Shown here piece by piece: positions 32,674 to 41,053 of a stretch of DNA of 64,000 nt (positions within the stretch are counted from its first letter, which is position 1; each line of letters opens with the position of its first letter). This stretch comes from Natronobeatus ordinarius. Its GTDB lineage: Archaea; Halobacteriota; Halobacteria; Halobacteriales; Natrialbaceae. Under the pieces are notes generated by a model that worked only from the letters and a program-made list of their open reading frames with translations, was not told the DNA's origin and made no database searches. Location of the stretch: contig NZ_CP101456.1 in the NCBI RefSeq assembly GCF_024362485.1, positions 1,860,001 through 1,924,000 on the forward strand, written 5' to 3'. Made by a program: the position numbers and the translations under genes.

Positions 32674-33351
32674 TTACGTCGAGTCCTCGCTCGAGTCGCT
32701 CGTCGCCGGCTCGTCGTCGGATTCCGGTTCGTCGGCGTCTCCGGATTCTTGCCCGTCATCGTCCGAGACTGCCGCGAGTGCCTCCTCGATGGGCTCGACG
32801 ATCACGTCACGTTCCAGGTAGCCGTGAGCGCTCAGGTACTGCTCGCCATCGGCGTCGAACACCGTCGTGATGGGGTGTGAGAAGACGTCGTAGTAGTCGA
32901 CGAGTTCGGAGGGCGCGATACCGACGGGCCAGTTCCCGTCGTACTCGACCCACCAGCCGGCGAGTTCGTCGGCGGTCATGTCGGTCGTGTTCGAGTAGTT
33001 CGGATGGAGTGCCCCCAGAAACGTGACGCGGTCGTCGTCGACGGCGTTTCGCACTCGTCCGTGGACCGACATCATGTCCTGGCAGATGCCACAGGTCGGC
33101 ATGAAGAACATGACGGCCATCACGTCGTTCTCGCCAGGGACGGTCACCGTCCCGGCCTCGCTCCCCGGGGCGTCGATCGTCTCGACCGTGAACGGGGGTT
33201 CGGGACCGCCGTCTTCGCCGTCCTGGCGGTGGGCCGCTGGCTCGGAACCGCCGTCAGTTCCGGACGACGGGAGGCCGCGACTCGCGAGCACGCCAGCGCC
33301 AGCGAGGACGCCCAGGCTTCCGACTCCCGCGAGGACGTCGCGGCGTCTCAC
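32674..33351 (-). CDS. TlpA-like thioredoxin-fold protein 1
   Basis: This 225-residue protein has a twin-arginine signal (V/M-R-R-R-D-V-L-A-G-V) and a thioredoxin fold with active site C87-G-I-C90. A long acidic tail closes it. It ends 3 bases before ccdA, so it is in that operon, and is probably an extracytoplasmic thiol oxidoreductase fed by CcdA. It is paralogous to the next gene (shared I-D-A-P-G-S-E-A-G-T block and W-P-V-G-I). GTG start chosen because the twin-arginine motif begins there. A short upstream ORF overlaps it by GTGA. Confidence 0.83.
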   Translation of the reverse strand: MRRRDVLAGVGSLGVLAGAGVLASRGLPSSGTDGGSEPAAHRQDGEDGGPEPPFTVETIDAPGSEAGTVTVPGENDVMAVMFFMPTCGICQDMMSVHGRVRNAVDDDRVTFLGALHPNYSNTTDMTADELAGWWVEYDGNWPVGIAPSELVDYYDVFSHPITTVFDADGEQYLSAHGYLERDVIVEPIEEALAAVSDDDGQESGDADEPESDDEPATSDSSEDST

Positions 33352-33416
33352 GGCGACACCCCGCCCTCGAGCACCGATGCCCTGACGTTCGACCCTCGAT
33401 CCGTCCGACTATCCAT
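33348..33416 (-). CDS. Candidate 22-residue upstream ORF before TlpA-like gene 1
   Basis: ATG at 33416 opens 22 codons whose TGA overlaps the GTG of the TlpA-like gene. Its C-terminal part (L-E-G-G-V) resembles that of the matching ORF before the second paralogue (L-E-S-G-V). The conserved promoter element ends exactly 26 bases before this ATG, as it does in the other copy. Confidence 0.4.
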   Translation of the reverse strand: MDSRTDRGSNVRASVLEGGVSP

Positions 33417-33441
33417 GATCGAACGTAGGGGTTCACGATAG

Positions 33442-33468
33442 AAGGGCTCACTGGTTCGATCGTAGAAC
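33442..33468 (-). promoter_or_regulatory. Conserved 27-base promoter-proximal element, copy 1
   Basis: The sequence (minus strand GTTC-T-ACGATCGAACC, then AGTGAGCCCTT) matches 34190-34216 at 26 of 27 bases, while the DNA around it has diverged. Its CCCTT end is followed by CTAT, a possible weak TATA box. Confidence 0.55.
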
Positions 33469-33496
33469 TCGACGGTGAATCCAACGACCGGGCTGG

Positions 33497-34096
33497 TCAC
33501 TCGTCCGTGCGTTCTGTGTTGGCGGCCTGGGCCTCGCGGGCGGCGTCGACCGCCTCGAGGAGTTCGTCGACGGTCTTCTCGCTGAAGTTGTCCCAGTGTT
33601 TGCGGCCGGCGCCGTCGATCACGATCGTCGTCGGGTACCGGAAGACGCCGTAGTACTCCTGGAGTTCGTCGCCCTCCTGGATCCCGACGGGCCAGTCGCC
33701 GTCGTTGTCGATCCACCACTCGCGGACCGCCTCCGGCGTCCCGACCCGACCGTAGGCGAGCATCGACAGGAAGACGACGTCGTCGCCGACGGCCGCTCTG
33801 GCCGCACCGAGGGTCTCCATCTCTCGCGCACAGGTTGCACACGTCGTCTGGAAGAAGTCGATGACCATCACCGTCTCCGGCTGGGGGACGGTGAGCGTGC
33901 CGGCCTCGCTTCCCGGGGCGTCGATCGTCTCGATCTCGAACGGCGGTCGCGTCACGCCGTTCGTCTCTTCTTCGTCGTCGCTCGCCGCCGACTCCGAATT
34001 TGGCGCCGGTGTGGGTGGTCCCCGGCTCAGGAGTACGCCGGCGCCGGCGAGCACGCCAGCGCTCGCGAGCCCCGCGAGGACGTCGCGGCGTCTCAC
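33497..34096 (-). CDS. TlpA-like thioredoxin-fold protein 2
   Basis: This 199-residue protein has a twin-arginine signal (R-R-R-D-V-L-A-G-L), an acidic linker and a thioredoxin domain with active site C86-A-T-C89. It shares blocks with TlpA-like protein 1, so the pair arose by tandem duplication; the copies are now strongly diverged, and this one lacks the long acidic tail. The Y-P-T-T sequence before the last strands carries the expected cis-Pro. GTG at 34096 mirrors the start of its paralogue; the frame is open to 34162. Confidence 0.82.
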   Translation of the reverse strand: MRRRDVLAGLASAGVLAGAGVLLSRGPPTPAPNSESAASDDEEETNGVTRPPFEIETIDAPGSEAGTLTVPQPETVMVIDFFQTTCATCAREMETLGAARAAVGDDVVFLSMLAYGRVGTPEAVREWWIDNDGDWPVGIQEGDELQEYYGVFRYPTTIVIDGAGRKHWDNFSEKTVDELLEAVDAAREAQAANTERTDE

Positions 34097-34164
34097 GAAA
34101 TCACCCCCGACTCGAGTGACGAACCGGCCGCGTCGTGACGCCCAGCGTAGCCCCGTCGACACAT
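34093..34164 (-). CDS. Candidate 23-residue upstream ORF before TlpA-like gene 2
   Basis: ATG at 34164 opens 23 codons ending in a TGA that overlaps the GTG of the TlpA-like gene, the same layout as for its paralogue. The conserved promoter element ends 26 bases before this ATG. Confidence 0.4.
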   Translation of the reverse strand: MCRRGYAGRHDAAGSSLESGVIS

Positions 34165-34189
34165 AGTCGACCGTACGTCCGCGACGAAA

Positions 34190-34216
34190 AAGGGCTCACT
34201 GGTTCGATCGTGGAAC
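34190..34216 (-). promoter_or_regulatory. Conserved 27-base promoter-proximal element, copy 2
   Basis: Matches 33442-33468 at 26 of 27 bases. Its distance to the TlpA-like start is 94 bases against 91 in the other copy. The end CCCTT runs on into TTTCG, a possible weak TATA box. Confidence 0.55.
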
Positions 34217-34266
34217 GGATCGCGTGACCCGCAGGAACCAAGCCGATCGCCGGCGTCGACTCGAGC

Positions 34267-34887
34267 GTGACCGACGACCGAACGCGGTGGAACGAGAAAC
34301 ACCGCGACGACGAGTTCGAACTGCCGAACCGGCCGACCCCGGAACTCGAGCGCTGGCTCGAGGCACTCCCGCCAGGGCGGGCACTCGACGTGGCGACCGG
34401 GACCGGGCGAAACGCGTGCTTTCTCGCCGAAGCGGGCTACGACGTCGACGCGGTGGACGTCGCAGACGAGGCGCTCGAGATCGCCCGCGAGCGGGCCGAC
34501 GAGCGTGGCGTCGAGGTGAACTGGATCCGGGCCGACCTCGCCGAATTCGACCTCGAGGCCGAGTACGACGTGATCACGGTGAGCTACTTCGCCGCGCTCG
34601 ACCTCCTGCCGGAGCTGAAAGAGGCGCTCGCGCCGGGCGGCGTGCTGGTGTACGAACATCACCTGCGCGCGGCCGAGGAGATCGAGATCGGTCCCTCGAG
34701 TGACCGCTACCGCTATCGGGCGAACGATCTCCTCCGGGCGTGTCTCGACCTGACGGTCCTCCACTACGAGGAACGGCTCCGGACGGTGACCGACGGCACC
34801 GCGGCGGTGGCGACGCTCGTCGCACGAAACACACACGGGGGGACCCAGTCGTACCCTGCACTCCCCGACCCAGAGCCGAACGGTTAA
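34267..34887 (+). CDS. Class I SAM-dependent methyltransferase
   Basis: This 206-residue protein is a Rossmann-fold methyltransferase with motif I A-L-D-V-A-T-G-T-G-R-N at residues about 39-49, acidic motif II D-A-V-D-V-A-D and the V-I-T-V-S-Y-F strand. It resembles TehB-like or small-molecule methyltransferases; the acceptor is unknown. GTG start at 34267. It lies 25 bases before the enoyl-CoA hydratase gene and may share a transcript. Confidence 0.83.
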   Translation: MTDDRTRWNEKHRDDEFELPNRPTPELERWLEALPPGRALDVATGTGRNACFLAEAGYDVDAVDVADEALEIARERADERGVEVNWIRADLAEFDLEAEYDVITVSYFAALDLLPELKEALAPGGVLVYEHHLRAAEEIEIGPSSDRYRYRANDLLRACLDLTVLHYEERLRTVTDGTAAVATLVARNTHGGTQSYPALPDPEPNG

Positions 34888-34912
34888 GAGAGCGCTCTCC
34901 GATGGGAGGTGT

Positions 34913-35680
34913 ATGTCATGGGACACGATCTCCCTCGAGCGGAGTGACGGCGTCGCGACCATCACCGTCGACCGGCCGGACAGCCTGAACGCGCTGAACC
35001 GCGGGACGATGCTGGCGCTCTCGGAAGCGATCGAAGAAGCCGAGAACGCCCGGGTGCTCGTCTTCACCGGCGCCGGCGAGGACTCGTTCGTCGCGGGCGC
35101 CGACATCGGCTTCATGCAGGAGATCGGCACCGACGAGGCCCAGGCGTACGCCGAACTCGGCCATGAGATCTTCCGGGCGATCGAGACCCACGACGCGCCG
35201 GCGATCGCCGCCGTCAACGGCTACGCCTTCGGCGGCGGCTGCGAACTCGCGCTCGCGTGTGACTTCCGCGTGGCGAGCGAGAACGCCCTCCTCGGCCAGA
35301 CCGAGATCGACCTGGGGATCGTCCCGGGCTGGGGCGGCACCCAGCGCCTCTCCCGGCTCGTCGGCGACGCCGTCGCCCGCCGAATGGTGCTCCTCGGCGA
35401 ACGCCTCGACGCCGACTCGGCCGCCGAGGTCGGTCTCGTCGACGAGGTCGTCCCGCAGGAAGACCTCGAGCGAGCCGTCTCTGAACTCGCCGACGAGCTC
35501 GCCGAAAAGCCCCGGTTCGCGCTGGCCGCCGCGAAGGAGGCGCTCAACCAGGTCCACGAGATGCCCCTCTCGGCCGGCCTCGAGTACGAACAGCGCCTCT
35601 GGAGCGGCCTCTTCGGCACCCACGACCAGCGCGAGGGGATGGCGGCGTTCGTCGAGAAGCGAGACCCCGAGTTCGAGTGA
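34913..35680 (+). CDS. Enoyl-CoA hydratase/isomerase (crotonase) family protein
   Basis: This 255-residue crotonase-fold enzyme has the CoA/oxyanion region F-V-A-G-A-D-I near residue 60 and N-G-Y-A-F-G-G-G-C. Both catalytic glutamates of hydratases, E111 (G-G-C-E-L-A-L) and E131 (G-Q-T-E-I-D-L-G), are present, so hydration of 2-enoyl-CoA to 3-hydroxyacyl-CoA is likely. It would serve fatty-acid or amino-acid degradation. No other beta-oxidation genes are adjacent. Confidence 0.9.
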   Translation: MSWDTISLERSDGVATITVDRPDSLNALNRGTMLALSEAIEEAENARVLVFTGAGEDSFVAGADIGFMQEIGTDEAQAYAELGHEIFRAIETHDAPAIAAVNGYAFGGGCELALACDFRVASENALLGQTEIDLGIVPGWGGTQRLSRLVGDAVARRMVLLGERLDADSAAEVGLVDEVVPQEDLERAVSELADELAEKPRFALAAAKEALNQVHEMPLSAGLEYEQRLWSGLFGTHDQREGMAAFVEKRDPEFE

Positions 35681-35698
35681 GCTGACCGGTACCCGGTT

Positions 35699-38254
35699 TC
35701 AATCCTGCGCGGACGCCGCGAGGTCGGGGTCACCGTCGTCGACCGGCTGTTCGGCCCCCACGTAGCGGGCCCACAGATACAGCAGGCTCGGCAGGACGAC
35801 CACGCTCGCGACGAACGCGGCGACCATCGCCAGGACGACCAGCGTCGCGAAGTGCTGGAAGGACGGATCGGGGTGGATCAACATCCCGGCGAACGCGCCA
35901 ACCGAGGTCAGCATGCTCCCGAGGAGGGCGCCGCCGGTGCCGGTGACGGCCGTCTCGAGGGCGTCGCGGTCGGTCCGGCCGCGACCGCGCTCGTGGGCGA
36001 ACCGGTCGCTGAGGTGGATCGAGTAGTCGATGCCGATGCCGATCACCAGGCTCACCAGCAGTGCCGTCAGGAAGTTTAGTGGGACTGAAAGCAGGTACAT
36101 GCCGCCGACGACGTAGCCGAGCACGAGCGCGACGGGAATCGCCGTCAGCACGCCGAGGGAAGCACTCCCGTGGATCCACCGATAGACGCCGACCAGAGTC
36201 AGGAACACGGCGGTCACGGCCACGACCATCACGCGGACGATCCCGTCGGTGATCTGCTCGATCGCCGCCTGCTCGGCCGTGGCGTCGCTGACGACGGTCG
36301 CCGCTACGCTCGCGTCTTCGGTCTCGATCGCGTCGCCGACCGCGAACAGGTTCACGGCCCGGTCGGCGTCCACTGCCGGCCCGTCGGCCGCCTGGGGCGG
36401 TCCGATCGCCCGCAGCGAACGGTACTCGCCGGCTTCCCGCTCGATCACCGCGCTCGCCCGATCCGAATCGACCTCGTAGAGGTGGTCGTACACCGCCTCG
36501 AGGTCGCTGTCGGGGATCCCGTCGCCGGTCGTGTCGGCCTCCTCGACGGTCCCGGCGAACTCGTCGTCTTCGGCGGCGACCGCTTCGATCACGGTCGTCG
36601 GCGTCTCGATGGTGTCCGTCCGACCCTCGGCGAAGGTGCCGCGCTCGACGCCCTCGTCGATGCCGTCCTCGAGGGCGTACAGCGCGTCGTCGTCGGTCAC
36701 CGACCCCTCGACGAGGACCTGCACGCGGTCGTCCTCGGCGGCGGCGGCACTGCGGAACTGCTCGCCGACGTACTCCTGGTTTTCGAGCGCCTCGTTCTCC
36801 TCCCAGCCGACCGGGCCGGGCAGCTCCTGTTTCCACTCGGCGACGTCGGGGCTCTCGGCGCCTGCGGCCTCCTCGTCGAGGGCCGTCCACGCGACCCCAC
36901 CGCCGGCGGCCAGCACGACCGCGACGACGGTCACGACGGGAGCGGCCCGCCGGGCGAGCGTCACCGTACTCGAGAGGAGCGGGCGGACGTACGCGCCGGA
37001 ACCGAGCGGCTGCTTGTGGCGGTCCAGTCCCAGCCGCTCGAGTGCGTCGTCGATCGTGACCTTCAACGCGGGAACGAGGGTGACGAAGATCACGAACGCG
37101 GAGCCGACCCCGAGGGTGATGGCGATCCCGAGGTCGCGCAGGGCGCCGACGGGGTTGACGAGGTTCGCGAGGAAGCCGATGCTTGCCGTGATCGTGACGA
37201 GCCCGAACGCGACCGCGACCGAGCGCAGTCCGCGAGCCATCGGGAGCCGGATCGCGGCCACCGAGTCTCGCTGCTCACGGGCCGCTTCGTTCTCCAGCGC
37301 CTCGCGCGCTTCGCGATAGCGGGTGAACACGTGGAAGCCGTAGTCGATCGACAGCCCGGCGATCAGGACCGGGCCGATCACGACCGCGGGCCCGACCTCG
37401 ACGCCGAGCCAGCCGAGGACGCCGAACATCCAGCCGATCGAGACGATCACGCCCACGAGCCCGACGATCACGTCGACGATGTCGCGGTAGGCGAAGGCGG
37501 CGACGGCGAGGATCAGCCCGAGCACGACGGGGAGCACCAGGAAGACCGTGTTCTCCACGCTGGTTTCGGACATCGCGTCCATCGCCGGCTCGCCGAGCGT
37601 GAAGAACTCGGGATCGGTACGGTCCGCGGCGGCGTCGGCCAGCGCGTACTGCGCGTCGGCCGGCGCCTTGCCGTCCTCGGTGGGTTCGAACGCGAAGACG
37701 AGCTGCGTGCTCTCGGCGTCGGCGGTGCCGGGCTCGTAGCTGTTGGGAACCAGAAGCTGTGCTTCGGGCTCCTCCGCGAGCGTCGTCTCGACGATCGCAG
37801 CGATCTCCTCGTCATCGGCGTCCTCCAGGGCCGCGATTTGCTCGGCGAGGCTGGCGTCCGGATCGCCGACAGCTTGGGTCCCGACAAACGAGGCGACGCT
37901 CAGGGCTTCGTCGTTCGTCCGTGCGTCCGCGACGGCGTCGTCCTCGGCGACCGCCTGCTTGTACTCGAGCGTCGCGATCATCGCCTCCGTCGAGAGGGCG
38001 TTTCCACCCTCGTCTCGCACGTAGACGGGGAAGTGCGCTGCCCGGTCGTCGCTTCCGTCAATCTCGTAGTTCGCCTGGACGTACTGTTCCGCCTCGTCGA
38101 CGTCGGTCTCGACCGCGCCGGCGAAGCCGCCGTCGCCACCCATCTCGGCGTTCGCGATGCCGAGGACCAGTCCCGCCGTGAGCAAGCCCACGACGAGGAC
38201 GACGGCGACGTTGTGCGTCGTCACGATGTCGACCGTTCTGTCGAGTGCGTTCAT
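35699..38254 (-). CDS. RND-superfamily (MMPL/HAE3-type) exporter
   Basis: This 851-residue transporter has two copies of the RND unit: a first helix at residues about 15-35, a large extracellular acidic domain, then five to six clustered helices, repeated in the second half. S-I-D-Y-G-F-H and G-I-D-Y-S-I-H-L-S-D-R-F-A-H-E near the two helix-4 positions carry the usual charged residues. HAE3/MMPL proteins export lipids or hydrophobic compounds using the ion gradient. ATG at 38254 begins the canonical N-terminus. The wHTH gene upstream in the same direction may control it. Confidence 0.88.
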   Translation of the reverse strand: MNALDRTVDIVTTHNVAVVLVVGLLTAGLVLGIANAEMGGDGGFAGAVETDVDEAEQYVQANYEIDGSDDRAAHFPVYVRDEGGNALSTEAMIATLEYKQAVAEDDAVADARTNDEALSVASFVGTQAVGDPDASLAEQIAALEDADDEEIAAIVETTLAEEPEAQLLVPNSYEPGTADAESTQLVFAFEPTEDGKAPADAQYALADAAADRTDPEFFTLGEPAMDAMSETSVENTVFLVLPVVLGLILAVAAFAYRDIVDVIVGLVGVIVSIGWMFGVLGWLGVEVGPAVVIGPVLIAGLSIDYGFHVFTRYREAREALENEAAREQRDSVAAIRLPMARGLRSVAVAFGLVTITASIGFLANLVNPVGALRDLGIAITLGVGSAFVIFVTLVPALKVTIDDALERLGLDRHKQPLGSGAYVRPLLSSTVTLARRAAPVVTVVAVVLAAGGGVAWTALDEEAAGAESPDVAEWKQELPGPVGWEENEALENQEYVGEQFRSAAAAEDDRVQVLVEGSVTDDDALYALEDGIDEGVERGTFAEGRTDTIETPTTVIEAVAAEDDEFAGTVEEADTTGDGIPDSDLEAVYDHLYEVDSDRASAVIEREAGEYRSLRAIGPPQAADGPAVDADRAVNLFAVGDAIETEDASVAATVVSDATAEQAAIEQITDGIVRVMVVAVTAVFLTLVGVYRWIHGSASLGVLTAIPVALVLGYVVGGMYLLSVPLNFLTALLVSLVIGIGIDYSIHLSDRFAHERGRGRTDRDALETAVTGTGGALLGSMLTSVGAFAGMLIHPDPSFQHFATLVVLAMVAAFVASVVVLPSLLYLWARYVGAEQPVDDGDPDLAASAQD

Positions 38255-38333
38255 GCTGTACCCGGACGTCACCCGGACTCGTGCTTAAGTATTATCGAAG
38301 AAATGACATATATCGAATCCGATTCAAAAGACG

Positions 38334-38414
38334 CGTTGAGTGGATCCACCGGTTTTCTGCGGGGTCGATCCGGCCGATCGGCTCTCGGGCCGAAATCGCT
38401 CAACGTCCGTTGAG
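38334..38414. promoter_or_regulatory. CGTTGAG motifs, including palindrome CTCAACG-TC-CGTTGAG
   Basis: A perfect 7-base inverted repeat with a 2-base centre lies at 38399-38414 and a third single CGTTGAG at 38334-38340. They sit 80-160 bases before the exporter ATG and just after the stop of the wHTH gene. This is a candidate operator for the exporter; the TATA-like AATACTTAA lies closer, near 38285-38294. Confidence 0.45.
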
Positions 38415-38431
38415 TACGAAATCCGAGCGGA

Positions 38432-39343
38432 TCAGCGATCGCCGACCGAATCGCGTCGGACGCGCTCGGCGCGCTCGACCGAGAGGTCGTCGTCGACGAC
38501 CAGCCGGAGGACGTCCTCGTCGACGCGGAACGTGACCTCGTACACGTCCGGGGCGAGACGGTCGGTGGCCCACCGCTTGTCTACCACTCGAGGGAGCATC
38601 TCGAACGTGGTCAGCGACGTGGTGTCGACGCCGTGGTCCCAGTGGAAGGCGACAGAGGCGGGGTGGGTCGCGACCCACACCGACACGGGTCCGTTGAAAT
38701 TGCTCCAGCAGCTTCGACAGCGGCCGGTCGCGACGAACCGCAAATTTCCCGGCGCCTCCGCCTCGAGGTCCCTGACTTCGATGTCGACGATTCCCCCGCA
38801 GATTCCACAGACCCCCTCGCGGAACTGCCCGAAGAAGCTCGCGGTACGCGTCGCCACGCTCTCGAGGACGGCGTCGTCCTCGCGTTCGACGACCTGTGCC
38901 GGGGTCACCGGGATGGCGCCGAACCCCCCACCGCAGTCCTCGCATCGGTGGAGCAACATCCGGTCCTCGACGTCGGTCACGAGCGCTTCGGCACCACAGT
39001 GCAGACAGCTCCCCGCGGTCTCGAACGGCTCGAACTCGACGTCGCCCGCGTACGCTCCCGCGAGAAACTGGCGGACGATCGCCTCGCCGGCGTAGGTGAA
39101 CTTCCAGCCGTCGTCGGTGTGGCGGAGGTAGGTGCCGTCGAGTTCCTCGAGGTGGTAGGACAGCTGTGACGTCGAGTCGACGTCGACCCGTTCGTACACC
39201 TCGGAAAACGATAGCACCGGCATCGTCCCGCCGTCGGGCATCCTCCGTTCGTCCAGCGCCTCCGCGAACGCTCGCAAGATTGCGATCCGCGTTGGATCGG
39301 ACAGCGTGGCGAATGCCGCTGCCGCTTCCTCCTCGTCCGGCAT
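38432..39343 (-). CDS. ArsR-type winged-helix regulator with zinc-ribbon pairs (DUF7351/DUF7347-like)
   Basis: This 303-residue protein begins with an ArsR-like winged helix (about 5-95: T-L-S-D-P-T-R-I-A-I-L-R, then S-T-S-Q-L-S-Y-H-L-E-E-L). Three CxxC-type knuckles follow: C-L-H-C, C-E-D-C, C-G-I-C, then C-R-S-C, enough for two zinc ribbons. The layout is that of haloarchaeal regulators annotated DUF7347/DUF7351. It may control the RND exporter downstream. ATG at 39343 is favoured over GTG at 39352 by promoter spacing. Confidence 0.75.
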   Translation of the reverse strand: MPDEEEAAAAFATLSDPTRIAILRAFAEALDERRMPDGGTMPVLSFSEVYERVDVDSTSQLSYHLEELDGTYLRHTDDGWKFTYAGEAIVRQFLAGAYAGDVEFEPFETAGSCLHCGAEALVTDVEDRMLLHRCEDCGGGFGAIPVTPAQVVEREDDAVLESVATRTASFFGQFREGVCGICGGIVDIEVRDLEAEAPGNLRFVATGRCRSCWSNFNGPVSVWVATHPASVAFHWDHGVDTTSLTTFEMLPRVVDKRWATDRLAPDVYEVTFRVDEDVLRLVVDDDLSVERAERVRRDSVGDR

Positions 39344-39521
39344 GTCCACCACCTTCGGGAACGACCAGTATCATCGTTCGGGTCACGAACTGCTCGCTTC
39401 GCTCTCTGTGTTGCGAATTAACAAACCAATCCATGGTTTTGCGCCAGTGTTCTTCAGAGGCTGACAAAGATGAGGTGATGACTACGCAATGTGAGTCTTG
39501 CACAAGGTACCGGTCCGATTG

Positions 39522-39610
39522 ATAATGACGGTTGTAACTGTTTACCGGTGATCGCCCCACCGGGACGGCGATCACCGGTAAGAGACTAAAGAGACTACAA
39601 CCATCGTTAT
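39522..39610 (+). repeat. 89-base palindromic element, diverged copy 3
   Basis: The core arms TTACCGGTGATCGC (39542-39555) and GCGATCACCGGTAA (39568-39581) match the other two copies, but the loop is 12 bases and the outer arms differ: ATAATGACGGTTGTA pairs with TACAACCATCGTTAT apart from two positions. The right arm carries a 9-base insertion with a repeated GAGACTA. The compensating changes in both outer arms suggest the base-paired form matters or that both ends are co-selected. Confidence 0.8.
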
Positions 39611-39694
39611 GAGACGACTGCGACCGCTCCGGTTCGTCAGTCGGACCGAAACCCCGCAGCCGACGCTGTCTCTACCACAGTAACTATTGGAAGC

Positions 39695-39705
39695 TTTTTA
39701 TTTAT
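39695..39705 (+). promoter_or_regulatory. TATA box of the orphan gene at 39740
   Basis: TTTTTATTTAT lies about 40 bases before ATG 39740 and 22 bases before the alternative GTG at 39722. Confidence 0.5.
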
Positions 39706-39739
39706 CGGTCATCAAATTGGGGTGACAAGACCTTCCAAC

Positions 39740-41053
39740 ATGGATCTGAACAGACGGGGAGTTCTCGCTGGTGCGGGAGTCGCGGGCGTTGGTGCTCTCG
39801 GGTTCGGGTACTGGCAGCGCCGGCGAATCAGACGCTTCTCCGAGATCAGCGACTTCCGCGACATCGCAGGCATCGAAGTGCCACAGATCCAAGCGGACCC
39901 CGTTATCACGATGCCACTGCTCGAATCGGCATACAACCGGACAGTCGATCGGTTCGACGAGATCGAACCACGCCTCGAGCCCCCACTCGATCGGTACTCC
40001 ATGGAGTTCGTCGAGGAGCTTCGGGGGCAACTCAGTGACGAGGCACCCGACCGTGTAACCATCTCGTCTCGTGTTCCAGCTTATGGAGCGCCCGCGATGC
40101 ACGCTGCTCGTCGCCAGACACTGTCCCTGTACCACATCCGGCGGTCACGTCTCGTCTCGGTCCTCGCTTACAACTCGCCCGGAGAACTGCCGCCCGAAAC
40201 CTTCGAGGAGGACGCGGTGACCGTGCGCGAGCGCATCGAGTCTCTGACAGTCCCATACCGGGGGAGAACGCTTGGGGAAGCGATTATGCGTGGGGCGACC
40301 ATTGAGTGGGCGATTGGCAGAGCCGAAAACCGCCTCGAACGTGCAAAAGAAGAAGACGACTACCCTGCTCAGTGGCGCGATCTCGAACGGGCCACGGCGG
40401 CGATCGAAGACGCCGAATCGTTCGTCCAAGCCCGGGACGGGTCGGACTACGCCGATGACTTGCCGACAGTTACCGAACGAGTCGTGAACGAATTCGAGCA
40501 CCGCCAAGAGGAAGCACCCGAGGAACTCCTCCAGGATACTTCCGTGGGAGAAGAACCTGTCCCGTCGTTCGCCAGTTCAGCAATTGCGTCGGCCCAACGA
40601 TCAATGCGGCTTCTCGGCGCATCACCATCTAGCAGACGTGGCCTGCCCGAAGACGGCAACTACGGACAGACCGTTCTCACGTACGCACTGTTACTTCCGA
40701 CTGTGTCGCTGTACGAGGCCTTTGCCGACGTTCCTCACGTTTCCTACTGGGAGGAACTCGAGTACGAACGTGGAGCCACTCCCGAAGCGTTACGCGCAGA
40801 AAAAACCGCGACTATCGATGCCGTTGCACCGCATTTTGAGGCCGACGATCCACTGGTCGCTCACCTCGCTACGGTTCCGCTCGGCGTCGTTCGGGATGCT
40901 GATAGCCGATTGCAAACGCTGATCGACGATCCGCGCGAGTTCGATGACACCGAGTGGGCGAAGCGACGCGGACAGGTACTCCTCCAGTACGAAAGCGCAC
41001 GCCGATACGCCGAGGCGATCGACGAGCCGATCGACATCATAACCGAGCTGTAG
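39740..41053 (+). CDS. Orphan protein with N-terminal twin-arginine-like anchor, unknown function
   Basis: I do not recognise this 437-residue protein. Its N-terminus (M-D-L-N-R-R-G-V-L-A-G-A-G-V-A-G) is a twin-arginine-type signal or anchor without a lipobox Cys. The rest is mostly helical and charged, with few Cys and no enzyme motif. The gene is less GC-rich than its neighbours and is flanked by A/T-rich DNA and by a palindromic repeat, which suggests accessory origin. GTG at 39722 is an alternative start. Confidence 0.7.
   Translation: MDLNRRGVLAGAGVAGVGALGFGYWQRRRIRRFSEISDFRDIAGIEVPQIQADPVITMPLLESAYNRTVDRFDEIEPRLEPPLDRYSMEFVEELRGQLSDEAPDRVTISSRVPAYGAPAMHAARRQTLSLYHIRRSRLVSVLAYNSPGELPPETFEEDAVTVRERIESLTVPYRGRTLGEAIMRGATIEWAIGRAENRLERAKEEDDYPAQWRDLERATAAIEDAESFVQARDGSDYADDLPTVTERVVNEFEHRQEEAPEELLQDTSVGEEPVPSFASSAIASAQRSMRLLGASPSSRRGLPEDGNYGQTVLTYALLLPTVSLYEAFADVPHVSYWEELEYERGATPEALRAEKTATIDAVAPHFEADDPLVAHLATVPLGVVRDADSRLQTLIDDPREFDDTEWAKRRGQVLLQYESARRYAEAIDEPIDIITEL

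Larger units (their letters stand above)
39353..39739. other. Divergent intergenic region with palindromic element copy 3
   Basis: No gene is supported. The region is richer in A and T than the flanks and contains the 89-base palindromic element at 39522-39610 and the promoter of the gene at 39740. Confidence 0.55.

Noticed and set aside
36170-38413. A 747-codon open frame on the plus strand opposite the RND exporter
   Set aside because: The exporter has unmistakable helices and motifs on the other strand; this frame is low-complexity Asp/Arg/His and is a shadow.
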